From: Bacillus sp. FJAT-29790
GTDB taxonomy: Bacteria; Bacillota; Bacilli; Bacillales; Cytobacillaceae
DNA length: 64,000 nucleotides
NCBI RefSeq assembly: GCF_019039215.1
Contig: NZ_JAHNZZ010000001.1
Coordinates: 2,806,165-2,870,164, forward strand
Reading direction: 5' to 3'
In this document: piece after piece, positions 34,176-43,228 of the stretch
Position numbering within the stretch: the first letter of the stretch is position 1
Layout: each line of letters begins with the position of its first letter
Position numbers and translations under genes: made by a program
The notes under the pieces: generated by a model
Databases searched by the model: none
What the model saw: the letters and a program-made list of their open reading frames with translations, nothing else
Told to the model about the DNA's origin: nothing

Positions 34176-34925
34176 TTAGTCTTGATCTTGAACCTTTTCT
34201 TTTTTATAACTTTTTATCCGTTCATAATCACCATTAGCCAGCTTTTTAAACATAGAAGTATTCGGTGCCAGGTTTACTTCAATAATCCATATTTCACCTG
34301 CTTGATCAATTCCGATATCAATGCCAAAAGTTCGCCTTTTTGGATAATCGTTCGCTAGTTTTTTGACCGTAAACAAGGAAAGCTGATCTAATTTCCCTAA
34401 TAGTCCCTGAATTTGATTATTGTTTAATGTCGATTCCTTTATAGCCTCTTCTACTGTAAGAACAGCTTTAACCGCATTTGTGATAACGAAGCCATTTGCA
34501 GCCACTTTCGCAAGTTTGCCCGTGATGCTCCATTCGGAAGAATCGTTTTTTCGCTGCACCATTACACGAATATCAAATGGGGACTTTCCAATAACCGCCA
34601 GCGGAATTCTTTGCTGAACGATATAGCGCTTTTTTTTTGATAAGTGATTCTCCTTCAAGTAATCGTAAGTTTCCCTCTTTCCATGTAAAATGATTTTTTT
34701 ATATCCACTATGAATCTCTAACTTCTCTTCTGGTAAAGATGATACTTGAATAACCCCTCTCCCTTGATAGCCAATACAAGGCTTGATCATGATATGACTG
34801 TATTGATCCAACATCCACCACAGGGAATCTTCAGTTAATAATTTTGTATCAGGCAAATGCCTGGAGAGTTCTTCTTCACGTGCCATGAATTTATGTTTTG
34901 TCCATTTCCCAACAGAAACGCTCAT
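34176..34925 (-). CDS. Stand-alone short YheC/D-type ATP-grasp
   Basis: 249 residues, starting MSVSVGKWTKHK behind AAGGAG. It corresponds from its first residue to the C-terminal module of the Ugd fusion (residues 447-690). It has MIKPCIGYQGRGV (ATP site), FDIRVMVQRKNDSSEW and the metal site FGIDIGIDQAGEIWIIEVN. It lacks the pre-ATP-grasp domain of longer YheC proteins, like the gene at 48725-49519. A predicted amide ligase; monocistronic. Confidence 0.88.
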   Translation of the reverse strand: MSVSVGKWTKHKFMAREEELSRHLPDTKLLTEDSLWWMLDQYSHIMIKPCIGYQGRGVIQVSSLPEEKLEIHSGYKKIILHGKRETYDYLKENHLSKKKRYIVQQRIPLAVIGKSPFDIRVMVQRKNDSSEWSITGKLAKVAANGFVITNAVKAVLTVEEAIKESTLNNNQIQGLLGKLDQLSLFTVKKLANDYPKRRTFGIDIGIDQAGEIWIIEVNLAPNTSMFKKLANGDYERIKSYKKEKVQDQD

Positions 34926-34952
34926 CTTTTTTCTCCTTTTTAAATTATTGAG

Positions 34953-35145
34953 ACGATCAGATTCGCCTTGGCGTATTTGCGCCCAGATTTCAAGCTTGCT
35001 CGATAAATTCCTTTAAAAAATCGAGGCATCCGCCGGAGGCTTAACTTTATTCAGCCGAGGTTTGAACTCACACCGAATTGGATACCTGTTTGCATTCATC
35101 TCGCCACTTATACCGTTTAGAGACTTCTGCTGAATAAAGTTAAAG
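34953..35145. repeat. Intergenic inverted-repeat element
   Basis: A perfect 15-bp inverted repeat, TTAACTTTATTCAGC (35041-35055) / GCTGAATAAAGTTAA (35129-35143), encloses 73 bases. The preceding GC-rich stretch (CGATCAGATTCGCC to CGCCGGAGG, 34955-35037) is unlike its AT-rich surroundings. The combination suggests a dispersed Bacillus-type repeat, but no second copy is in the window. The remaining bases up to 35337 hold only the promoter region of the next gene. Confidence 0.5.
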
Positions 35146-35337
35146 AATCTTCCGCTACCGTCGTTACTATTCTATTTTATAAGGGGAGATTTTCTTGTAC
35201 CTTTTCCCAAAAAGCATAATTAAATATGATTATACTTCTATGTACTTGACTATTTTTAGAAAAATAGGGATGGACCTAGTCCAACATTTGATCATTTTAA
35301 TATACATATAAAGAATGAAACGAAAGGAGAGGAAATA

Positions 35338-35739
35338 ATGGGAATTTTTCAACCAGGCTTGCTTATTGATTTTGATTGTAATGGGGTGCTACCAAATTCC
35401 TTAACTGGTAATGCTACTGTTACACTTGCGACTGTGAGCCTAACTATTGAATCGAGTAGTAATACCGTTTGGTTAACGGCCTATGCAACTTGGTCTGCTT
35501 CTAATACTTCAAACGACGTTAAGTTCACTTTTGTACGAGATGATGGAAAAGAACTCTGTTCCGCAACTGATCATCCTGCCAGCGTAGATACTTTCACTAC
35601 TGCTTTTACATGTTGCGATAAGGCTCCCCTTACAGGGACACATTCCTATCAACTTCAAGCGACAGGTGTTGGACCTAACAAGAACACAACATTTACTTTT
35701 ACCACAGGTGATCTTACAGGAGCAGTAATAAACACTTAA
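35338..35739 (+). CDS. Unknown Thr/Ser-rich beta protein, possible spore-surface component
   Basis: 133 residues, strongly preceded by AAAGGAGAGG. Rich in Thr, Ser, Ala and Val in alternating patterns typical of beta sandwiches, with four Cys (C15, C73, and the adjacent pair C92-C93). There is no signal peptide and no membrane helix, as expected for coat proteins made in the mother cell. I do not recognise the family. It is a lone plus-strand gene between two groups of YheC/D genes, with its own terminator, so a structural or acceptor protein served by the neighbouring ligases is possible (inference). Confidence 0.7.
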   Translation: MGIFQPGLLIDFDCNGVLPNSLTGNATVTLATVSLTIESSSNTVWLTAYATWSASNTSNDVKFTFVRDDGKELCSATDHPASVDTFTTAFTCCDKAPLTGTHSYQLQATGVGPNKNTTFTFTTGDLTGAVINT

Positions 35740-35769
35740 CATCTTGAATAAGATCGTATCCACATCTAA

Positions 35770-35804
35770 AAAAGCTCTAACTTTTCATAAAGTTAGAGCT
35801 TTTT
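35770..35804 (+). terminator. Terminator after the unknown beta protein
   Basis: AAAAGCTCTAACTTT / AAAGTTAGAGCTTTT stem, loop TCAT, T tract following. Works on both strands, and also closes the minus-strand operon ending at 35860. Confidence 0.85.
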
Positions 35805-35859
35805 GTATGCCTTTTATTATCTCTATCATTCTCTTCCCTTCCATCCTTTTTGATATCAA

Positions 35860-37176
35860 TTAAGAAAGGGAACTCATCGCAACATGCTTTGCATATAATA
35901 TTGGATTTGCCTTAACATTATAATACATTTTTCGATCCTTGATCATTAGCGGAAAATCATGATCAGGTCTTTTGTTGACCTCAATTATCCAAATTTTCTC
36001 CTGCTCATCAATCCCGATGTCGATACCAAAATCTGCATAGGCACCTACATCCCTTTCAATCTGGTAAGCAAGTTTACAGCATACTCGAATGATTTCTTGA
36101 TATTTTTGAAAGGCCTTTAATTCATCATAACCAAATTGCATTTTCAGTGCTTCTATCCCTTCTTTTGCAAAACCATTTGCTTTAAAATTGGAGGATATGG
36201 CATTTGTTTTTCCAAACCTTGCGATCATTCCTGTACAGTGCCAGTACCCCGTCTCATTTTTCTGCAAAATGACCCGGTAGTCCACCATTCTATCCTCAAA
36301 GGCATGTAACCGAATAGGCTGCTGCAACAAATAATACGAGTGATTTGAAAGGAATTTTGTCATTTCAGTTTCAGACATGCAACGTACTTCGTCGTCATAA
36401 TTCTTAATCATTTGATAATATTGATCCTTTTTCTCAATAAAGTGAATTCCTTTCCCCCTTGAACCACTTTTTGGTTTTAAATAAACACCGTTATACTTTT
36501 CCAGGAAAGCATCCAAGGAATCCCGATTTATTTGCTTCGTTGTTTCTGGCAAGTAAACCCTTAACTCTTCATTTTGGGAAAACAAGTTCCAAAACTCCCA
36601 TTTATCAAAGTAATGAGAATTAAAGAAACGGCGGTCCATTTTTGATGTTAGATCTTGTAAAGTTTTGTTAGACAGCTCAATCCTCCTAAAAATTGCCCCA
36701 GGAAACGGCAATTTTACTCTCCTCCAATGATCAGGGGATTCATGGTCATATACATAACCTGTTATTTGATCATTCGCAAAATCAATTTGGTCTTCACTAA
36801 ATACAAAAAGAACGCCGTTTATTTGTTTGTAAGCTAAAGTATAGGTTAAATATCGATCCAAGTTTTCCGTTAATTTCTGTTCTGACTTTCCTAAAAGGAT
36901 GCCGATTAAAGGACCAATAATAAGTTCACTGTTTTTAAATGAAATTTCATATTTTACTTTCGTATCCATCAATAGCTTTTGTATAATACAATCACTAACT
37001 TGAATTGTATTTCGATCTCTTAATTTATTAACATATACAACCGATTCAATCCTTCTCTTTCCATATGAAATGGAAATCCTTTCGTTATTTACGATTCCAA
37101 TCGTTTCCGCCGTATTTTCATCCATACATATATACGGGTCATTTGAATTTTCTGGTTTGATCTCATATCGTATCAT
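35860..37176 (-). CDS. YheC/YheD-type ATP-grasp, third gene of a triple operon
   Basis: 438 residues, the length of B. subtilis YheD. Residues 1-100 form a beta-rich N-domain (AETIGIVNNERISISYGKRR), followed by the ATP-grasp with VYLKPKSGSRGKGIHF (about 230), DYRVILQKNETGYW and FGIDIGIDEQEKIWIIEVNKRP (about 385). The start overlaps the preceding gene by 4 bases (ATGA type). The ORF ends 55 bases from a strong terminator. Predicted amide ligase of the coat-associated family. Confidence 0.9.
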   Translation of the reverse strand: MIRYEIKPENSNDPYICMDENTAETIGIVNNERISISYGKRRIESVVYVNKLRDRNTIQVSDCIIQKLLMDTKVKYEISFKNSELIIGPLIGILLGKSEQKLTENLDRYLTYTLAYKQINGVLFVFSEDQIDFANDQITGYVYDHESPDHWRRVKLPFPGAIFRRIELSNKTLQDLTSKMDRRFFNSHYFDKWEFWNLFSQNEELRVYLPETTKQINRDSLDAFLEKYNGVYLKPKSGSRGKGIHFIEKKDQYYQMIKNYDDEVRCMSETEMTKFLSNHSYYLLQQPIRLHAFEDRMVDYRVILQKNETGYWHCTGMIARFGKTNAISSNFKANGFAKEGIEALKMQFGYDELKAFQKYQEIIRVCCKLAYQIERDVGAYADFGIDIGIDEQEKIWIIEVNKRPDHDFPLMIKDRKMYYNVKANPILYAKHVAMSSLS

Positions 37177-38513
37177 TTCAATTCACCCCTAAAACCTGCT
37201 ACCCATTTTGAATAGTGTAACGGGGCTGCTTTTGCATGGTAATAAAGCTGGAAATCATTTGCATCAAGGGCAATGGTCATATCTGGAGTCCGATTATTGA
37301 TTTCAATAATCCAGAGGTTTTTATCTTTATCCATTCCAATATCTATCCCTATATAGGCCAAATGGATCCCTCTTTTCTCCAATAATCTACAGCACAGAAT
37401 GGAGATTTGCTCCATTTCTTTATACTTTTTATAGGCCTCTTTGAAATCTCCGCCATATATTTCACTTAACGTTTTCCATGACTTCTCTGCAGATCCTCCG
37501 CTTGATATATTGCTGACGATACTTTCTTTTTCGCCATACTTCGTTACCATGCCAGGGACAGCCCAAGATCCATGCTGGTCTTTAATGACAATCGCTCGAA
37601 AATCGATGACGCGATCATCATATTTCAGTAAAGGGATCCCTTTTTGAAATATATATTTTTTCAGATTCAATTCTGTTCCCATATAGTATTCCACTGCGTC
37701 CCAGTTATCTAATACTGTGATCATGTTTAATCCGCTTAACCGATAATTTAATTTATATTCTTGCTCGCCTTTCACCAGCTGATAAATTCCCATTCCCTTC
37801 ATACCTGAAATAGGCTTTAAGAAGATGCACCCGTTTTCGTCAACAAGCTTCTTTACTTCTTGGAGATTTACTGCTAGACCGGTCTCCGGCAAGTATCCGC
37901 TTAATTCATCATTTGTAGAAAGCCACTGCCACATTTCCCATTTATTAAAAACATGCGAGTTAAAGTATTTATTACCAATTAAATTTTCTAAGATCATTCT
38001 TTCAGCTTTTTTCACTGTCTTCCTGCAATACATAACTGAAGGAAAGGGAAAAGTCCCTTTCATCCATTCTTTTTCAATTGGGTTATAGGAAAAACCATTA
38101 ACGATCTTGTTTTCTTCGTCAATCCCATCAGAAGTTACCAAGAGAATGAGACCGTTTATATGCTGGTATTCAAGTAAATATTTTTTATAGATCCTCATTC
38201 TTTGCTCCGTCATTTCATCGAACTTCCCTAATATGAAGAGACCAATAATAGGGCCGATTAATAAAGCTTCTTCATCGATCGTTACTTCATATTCAATGAA
38301 ATCAGGAAGTGAAAAACCACTCAAAAGATCAGCTGAAATATGAATGACTGATTCTTCTCCCTGATGCTTGAGTAGGGTTACTGCGTTTTTTCCGATGGCG
38401 CCTACCTTTACGTTAATCACCTGAAGCTCAGAAATAGATAGTTTCTCCAAATCGGCAGAATGAAGGGAGATAGAATGGCTAGATGTATAATTGGTTATGA
38501 TTGTAAACTTCAT
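37173..38513 (-). CDS. YheC/YheD-type ATP-grasp, second gene of a triple operon
   Basis: 446 residues, collinear with the gene at 35860-37176: N-terminal beta domain, then FLKPISGMKGMGIYQL (ATP site, about 230), VIDFRAIVIKDQHGSW and IGIDIGMDKDKNLWIIEINNRTPD. GGAGGAAGGG precedes the ATG, which lies 35 bases inside the 3' end of the upstream gene. The three proteins of this operon are diverged paralogues, so they may handle different substrates or act together. Confidence 0.9.
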   Translation of the reverse strand: MKFTIITNYTSSHSISLHSADLEKLSISELQVINVKVGAIGKNAVTLLKHQGEESVIHISADLLSGFSLPDFIEYEVTIDEEALLIGPIIGLFILGKFDEMTEQRMRIYKKYLLEYQHINGLILLVTSDGIDEENKIVNGFSYNPIEKEWMKGTFPFPSVMYCRKTVKKAERMILENLIGNKYFNSHVFNKWEMWQWLSTNDELSGYLPETGLAVNLQEVKKLVDENGCIFLKPISGMKGMGIYQLVKGEQEYKLNYRLSGLNMITVLDNWDAVEYYMGTELNLKKYIFQKGIPLLKYDDRVIDFRAIVIKDQHGSWAVPGMVTKYGEKESIVSNISSGGSAEKSWKTLSEIYGGDFKEAYKKYKEMEQISILCCRLLEKRGIHLAYIGIDIGMDKDKNLWIIEINNRTPDMTIALDANDFQLYYHAKAAPLHYSKWVAGFRGELK

Positions 38514-40800
38514 CTAACCCTTCCTCCTTTAACAATTTAAATTCCTGTAAGCAAACAGCATAAAGAAGAGGCTGATACCGGATTTTTAAATACATGTTAT
38601 AGTCCATGGCTTTAAACCCTTTGAAACTCGGGTAAATATTCGCCTCGAGTATCCACGGGTACCCTTCTTCATCTAATGCAATATCTAATCCGAATTCGGC
38701 AAAATGCCCTTCTTTTTTGTCCATCAATTGACAAAATCTTCGACAAAGCACTAATATCTTTTTATGAATCTTTGTATACGAAAAATCTTTACCTGACTCT
38801 TGGATCACTTCTTCCAAGGTCATCGCTTTTCCACCTCTGGCAATATTGGTCAGATCCTGGTTCTTACCAGCAACTCTGCACTCTATACCAGAACATCCCC
38901 AGGTTTCGGGGTCATATTTTTGCATGACTACCCGAACATCTAATGGTCGTTCTTCTAGCTTAAGAAGCGGGATATACGTTTGATACAAATAATTTAGGCT
39001 AATCACATCTAACCGAATCAATAATTCTACTAACGACTTAGCCTCATTAAAAAAATGTCGAACTCGAATCTTTTTACTAAAATCAGTTAATATAAATCTC
39101 TCTTCATTGTTATTTTCATATTCAAGTATATAAATTCCCCTGCCACGGGATAAGTGAACAGGCTTAATAATGATTTTTTGTTTTACTTTTACAAAATCTA
39201 TTAATTTAATTAAGTCATTTTCATCTTTTAATAAATGAGTAGTAGGCAAATGTTTTTTTATTTCGGGTTCTTCCCGTAATAAATAAAGGTCGGATTTCTT
39301 AAAGTGGTGGGAATTGAATAATTTATTATTCGTTATTTCAATTAACCGATTAATCCGCTCTTGTTTTTGATGGAAATTTCTGCGGAATAATGTGGATGGA
39401 ATTGGAGCTGAATCATATCTCCAGCCTTTTGCAACTGGATCATAAACCATGCCATAAGCAATATTCTCGTTCCAATCTATGGAGCGAGGGGAAAAAGCGA
39501 TGACTAATCCGCCATATCTTTCATACTCTCCAAAGCGGTCTTCATACTTTTTCATATATTCAAGGTTATAATTCTGATTTTTTTCACCTAATAGGAAACC
39601 GATTGAAGGGCCTAAAACGACTTTTCCACTGGAAATTTTAAATTGATACACTAAATCCGCAGGAATGTGCATTTTTTCCACAACTGAAGTAGATAAATAG
39701 ATTTCTATGGGAAAATGAAATGAATTATTACGTAAAACAACTGCTTCTTCATTGATTTTGAAGCAACATGTTTCTTCCTTAACTCCTAATGATAAGATCT
39801 TTAAATGATTTTGCTCGTTGGAGGAGACGATCCCATTTGGCAGCTTTATGATCATTTCATCATGTTCAAATGTTTTTAGCTTTACCCAAATAACTTTTTG
39901 TTCCTCTAAACCCCTTGCATGTTTACTGTCTATTTCAGGAAGTAATAAATCTCGATTTGGAGTTGCTTTCATTTTATTTTCTACCGTTTTATGATCTTCC
40001 ATCACCAGCCCCTTTGCCCGCTCAATTGGCCACTCAACTATTTTTTTACATATTACAGGCTTCCAATCAGAAAGATCATTTATTATACTTCGTACGGAAC
40101 AAAGTGATTTCAAATAGAATTCTCCAGATTTTGTGATGATGAATTCAAGTCCTATTTCATAAATCCCTGGATAATAATACTGGATTAACCTTAATATTTC
40201 TTGTGCAATCCTCCTTACTTCATCCTCCGATTCATCCTGAACCTTTTGCTCCCCTGTTACCATTTCTAAGCATTCAAAAAACGAATATTTATTATTATTT
40301 ACATCCTTGCAGAAAAGGGCTGGGGTCTGCCAATTCCCATCTGCCAATTTTTGACCTAATAAATATATAGTAAAAGGAGAAATCTCCTGGGTATCATCCT
40401 CTGCCATATATTTATTGAATTCTGAATACGATTTAATTAATTCATATAGATTTTCCTTTTTTATTAAATGATGTTCATTTATGATGTGTAAATCCGGATG
40501 CTGGGAAAGCTTCCTTATTTTTTTTATATTTTCTTTTTTGTTATATTTCTTTGTACTATAGATAATGCCCGGAAGGTCGACTCTCCCCATTTTGACTACT
40601 GAATCTCCGTTAATTTTAATCGATTCTGCCTTAAGGTCTTTTAAAGAAACATTTTGTATTGTAAAAAATAAAATATTAAGGTCGAGTTCTTCACCTTTTT
40701 TAGCATATTGGTGGAAATATCCATCTCCCTTTCCAGTATTGTGGATTAACCTTTTCCATTCCAGCTTGGAAAGTAAGATCCCGACGGAGTCCTTTTGCAT
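38479..40800 (-). CDS. Double-length YheC/YheD protein with a degenerate N-terminal ATP-grasp
   Basis: 773 residues, nearly twice the family norm. Residues about 295-773 are a full YheD-type unit (N-domain, then IIIKPVHLSRGRGIYI, LDVRVVMQKYDPETWG, and the metal site FGLDIALDEEGYPWILEAN). Residues 1-280 look like a second, decayed ATP-grasp: it has the early PGIIY segment and a late YEIGLEFIITKSGEFYLKS segment where IGxDIGxD...WIxEVN should be, but no ATP-binding Lys/Gly block is visible between them. It may serve as a scaffold or regulator. AGGAGG precedes the ATG. First gene of the operon running to 35860. Confidence 0.88.
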   Translation of the reverse strand: MQKDSVGILLSKLEWKRLIHNTGKGDGYFHQYAKKGEELDLNILFFTIQNVSLKDLKAESIKINGDSVVKMGRVDLPGIIYSTKKYNKKENIKKIRKLSQHPDLHIINEHHLIKKENLYELIKSYSEFNKYMAEDDTQEISPFTIYLLGQKLADGNWQTPALFCKDVNNNKYSFFECLEMVTGEQKVQDESEDEVRRIAQEILRLIQYYYPGIYEIGLEFIITKSGEFYLKSLCSVRSIINDLSDWKPVICKKIVEWPIERAKGLVMEDHKTVENKMKATPNRDLLLPEIDSKHARGLEEQKVIWVKLKTFEHDEMIIKLPNGIVSSNEQNHLKILSLGVKEETCCFKINEEAVVLRNNSFHFPIEIYLSTSVVEKMHIPADLVYQFKISSGKVVLGPSIGFLLGEKNQNYNLEYMKKYEDRFGEYERYGGLVIAFSPRSIDWNENIAYGMVYDPVAKGWRYDSAPIPSTLFRRNFHQKQERINRLIEITNNKLFNSHHFKKSDLYLLREEPEIKKHLPTTHLLKDENDLIKLIDFVKVKQKIIIKPVHLSRGRGIYILEYENNNEERFILTDFSKKIRVRHFFNEAKSLVELLIRLDVISLNYLYQTYIPLLKLEERPLDVRVVMQKYDPETWGCSGIECRVAGKNQDLTNIARGGKAMTLEEVIQESGKDFSYTKIHKKILVLCRRFCQLMDKKEGHFAEFGLDIALDEEGYPWILEANIYPSFKGFKAMDYNMYLKIRYQPLLYAVCLQEFKLLKEEGLDEVYNHNQLYI

Positions 40801-40920
40801 AACCTGCGCCTCCTAAAAAAAATTATTAGGTCCTTTATCATAAACTATATTCATTCCCGATAAAAAGGGTATAGGCATAAGCCAGAATGACAATGGATTA
40901 AAATATCGTTATATATAAAA

Positions 40921-40955
40921 AGGTGACAGCTGGCTTAGAAAACCAACTGTCATCT
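40921..40955 (-). terminator. Terminator of the glycosyltransferase gene at 41013
   Basis: GATGACAGTTGG / CCAGCTGTCACC stem (minus strand) followed by TTTTTATATA. It separates the glycosyltransferase transcript from the triple YheC/D operon. Confidence 0.8.
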
Positions 40956-41012
40956 TTCATCCGCTGAGTAAGATTCACTGTATGATTCATTTCTCTACTG
41001 GACCCATCAAAA

Positions 41013-41858
41013 TTACGAATGATCTTTGCTTATATAAGAATTGATTTTTTTAATTATATGATCAGTTTTTTCGTAGCCGGATTTTCTAATTAACCTCTTT
41101 TTCAAAAAAACACGGTTATGATAATGAATTATATATGGATCTATTTTATCTGGATGAAATTTCGGATGAAGTTTGTTATGAATTGTGAAATTCATCTCTA
41201 TCGGAAGCGGCTTAAAAGGAATTCCTTCATCAGCTATAGCAAGTGATAAAGCAATCTGATCAGTAAATGTTCTTACTTTTGATAAATGCTCAAGTTTTAA
41301 CAATGCCTTAATATACTTTTCCCAAGATGATAGTAGCCTGTCCTTGTAGATTCTTGGTATTGTCACAACGCCACTATTAAAATAAGGAATTGTTTCATAA
41401 TTCGAGCCTAAAAGGTCATATCTTTCAGATGGTAATTTTATACCGAAATAGGAAAATAAATTCTCCCATTGTTCGATCGTTAGAGGATCTGAGTATGGGG
41501 GACAAGCTTGAATAAAATTTGAGGATATTTCCCTTGAAAAATCATTAGCGATGACTAAATCACAATCGAGTGCAATTAAGACGTCATAGTCCTCCTTCAT
41601 TTCAAGCATTCTTAATTTATTGGCATAAGGGTATCCTTGAATGAATGGTTCCACTATATTTACTTTAACCCCCATATTTTGTAACGCATTCTTAACATCA
41701 GGATCAACTGATTGTATGAAATTCGCAACCGAATTCGCCTCGGCAAGTTTTCCCCCAAACTTTTTAATGGTTTTAAACAAAGTCAACACCCGAAAATTAA
41801 ACTTTTCCGTATTCTCCCCTACACAGGAAATTAAAATTTTGGGCAGATTCGTTTTCAT
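41013..41858 (-). CDS. Putative nucleotide-sugar glycosyltransferase
   Basis: 281 residues. GT-A-like domain with ILISCVGENTEKF at the N-terminus, metal-binding ALDCDLVIAND (DxD) at about 97, FNSGVVTIPR, and DQIALSLAIADEG, as in GT8-like enzymes. No membrane segment. Monocistronic, with its own terminator. It neighbours the sulfotransferase and the ATP-grasp operon, so it probably helps assemble the same surface glycan. Donor and linkage unknown. Confidence 0.7.
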   Translation of the reverse strand: MKTNLPKILISCVGENTEKFNFRVLTLFKTIKKFGGKLAEANSVANFIQSVDPDVKNALQNMGVKVNIVEPFIQGYPYANKLRMLEMKEDYDVLIALDCDLVIANDFSREISSNFIQACPPYSDPLTIEQWENLFSYFGIKLPSERYDLLGSNYETIPYFNSGVVTIPRIYKDRLLSSWEKYIKALLKLEHLSKVRTFTDQIALSLAIADEGIPFKPLPIEMNFTIHNKLHPKFHPDKIDPYIIHYHNRVFLKKRLIRKSGYEKTDHIIKKINSYISKDHS

Positions 41859-41899
41859 CCTTACTTACCCCCCTGTAATAATGTTCATTATGATTCGTA

Positions 41900-42062
41900 C
41901 CTAAAAACAAAAACGCAGCGCATTACTTATCGACGTACAGCCTAGAGGAACTATGACGAGATAAAGGGAACACAATGAGCGTCTTTCCGAATTGATGTTG
42001 ACTTATCGTAGAAAGAGTACCGAAGTCCGCTAGGCGATAGGCGTCTGGAGCTAGGCGGAGAA
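41900..42062. repeat. Candidate dispersed intergenic element
   Basis: A GC-richer block without a reading frame, beginning near AAAACGCAGCGC and ending CTGGAGCTAGGCGG. It includes ACTTATCGACGTA and a related GACTTATCGTAGA. The phrase CTAGGCGATAGGCGTCTGGAGCTAG resembles a repeat I recall between genes of other Bacillus genomes. A single copy is present here, so the call is tentative. Confidence 0.4.
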
Positions 42063-42114
42063 ATTACACTAAAAAAGGTTATCCACAAGTCGAGAATTTA
42101 CACCTCTTCTATTA

Positions 42115-42879
42115 TTATTTTGAAAATAAGGAGATCTTTTTTAGTTTTAGCTTGGATGCATCGTCTAATTGATTAATTTTTTCCTTAAGAGCCTGTTTGG
42201 CAAAATTATATAATTCCATATCCAACTCATTGTTTTTCTTAATAATATTAATCACATCTTCAGAAAGCTGATCTTTTGTCAATCTATTTGGAGTTACATT
42301 GTCCTTTTTGTAAAAGCTATCGAGTTTACTCCAGCCTAATTCCTGACTCATTAAAAATAAGGATTCATTATACATTTCAGTTATGCCGACTACAGAAAAA
42401 TAGTTTTTCAAATTTTCTTTCGCTAAATCTAAATCTGGAACCCCCCCACCTGAAACTTGCCGAGTTTGCATATTTACCGTCTGTATTTTAAATCTATCGC
42501 TTTCCATAAACTGTTTAATACTTAAATTTTTCGCTTTCCTATACATTTTATTTCTCTTATCTATTAATAAAAAATAATATAATGAGATTAGGCGCTCAAC
42601 AGGATCTCTGAGCAATGTACAATAGGTAAATGCTTTCGGAAATTGTTCGTGTATTCCAAAGGGAAAATGTCCTCTAATACATTGAAGTTTTTGTATCTTA
42701 TCCTTCGGAAAATTTATCTCCGGCGCTTTGGCTCCCCAAAAACCTAAACGACGAGTATGAACTAATTCAAATTCTTGATATTGTTTTTTTAATATACTCT
42801 CTAATGTTGTTCCTCCTGTTTTCGGAATATGCATGAAAATAACTAATTTATCGGTATTATTACGAATATTTTTTTCCAC
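42115..42879 (-). CDS. PAPS-dependent sulfotransferase (Sulfotransfer_2-like)
   Basis: About 254 residues from the GTG eight bases after AAGGAAG; ATG and GTG codons a little upstream are alternatives. The 5'-phosphosulfate loop FMHIPKTGGTTLESIL (residues 13-28) and the 3'-phosphate-binding LLRDPVERLISLYYF (about 85-100) are both intact, which identifies a carbohydrate-type sulfotransferase using 3'-phosphoadenylyl sulfate. No membrane anchor, so it acts in the cytosol, probably on a lipid- or nucleotide-linked glycan. Genes for making PAPS lie 1.5 kb away on the other strand. Sulfotransferases of this kind are uncommon in Bacillus. The acceptor is unknown. Confidence 0.9.
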   Translation of the reverse strand: MEKNIRNNTDKLVIFMHIPKTGGTTLESILKKQYQEFELVHTRRLGFWGAKAPEINFPKDKIQKLQCIRGHFPFGIHEQFPKAFTYCTLLRDPVERLISLYYFLLIDKRNKMYRKAKNLSIKQFMESDRFKIQTVNMQTRQVSGGGVPDLDLAKENLKNYFSVVGITEMYNESLFLMSQELGWSKLDSFYKKDNVTPNRLTKDQLSEDVINIIKKNNELDMELYNFAKQALKEKINQLDDASKLKLKKISLFSK

Positions 42880-42986
42880 TAACATCACTTCCTTTTATTT
42901 ATTTTCCCGCTTTTTCTCCTACTAGAATAATTAATATCCTTGATCGAAAGAGACATAAATCACAAGTATTTTTCTATTTTCATAGT

Positions 42987-43214
42987 ATGAAGCTTGGTCC
43001 TATTTTGACAGGACAATTGTTAAGGGGAAATATACTCATTTTTGAGTATGTTGAGATTTATGCAGATCAACTGAAAAGATGGATGAACTATTTCCCTTGG
43101 AAACAGTTTTCGATCTTAGAGAGTAAAAATTACTACCGTGATTCAATAACGAGTATAGAGTTCCATGATTTTGTTAGCTTCCAAAAAAGCTATCTATTCC
43201 TTATCAAGAAATAG
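42987..43214 (+). pseudogene. Relic of a second sulfotransferase
   Basis: A 75-codon frame whose middle (about 43050-43170) reads YADQLKRWMNYFPWKQ followed by FSILESKNYYRD. This fits the conserved C-terminal segment of Sulfotransfer_1/heparan-type sulfotransferases (Y.DQL.RW...FP..Q.LIL.SE.....P). The upstream PAPS-binding parts are missing and there is no RBS, so it is a fragment. It is a different subfamily from the intact gene at 42115-42879. Confidence 0.6.
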
Positions 43215-43226
43215 ATAGCTTTTTTA
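43183..43226. terminator. Bidirectional terminator
   Basis: AAAAAGCTATCTATT pairs perfectly with AATAGATAGCTTTTT around a 12-base loop, with A/T tracts on both sides. It lies at the 3' end of the TauE/SafE gene (minus strand) and the sulfotransferase relic (plus strand). Confidence 0.85.
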
Positions 43227-43228
43227 AA

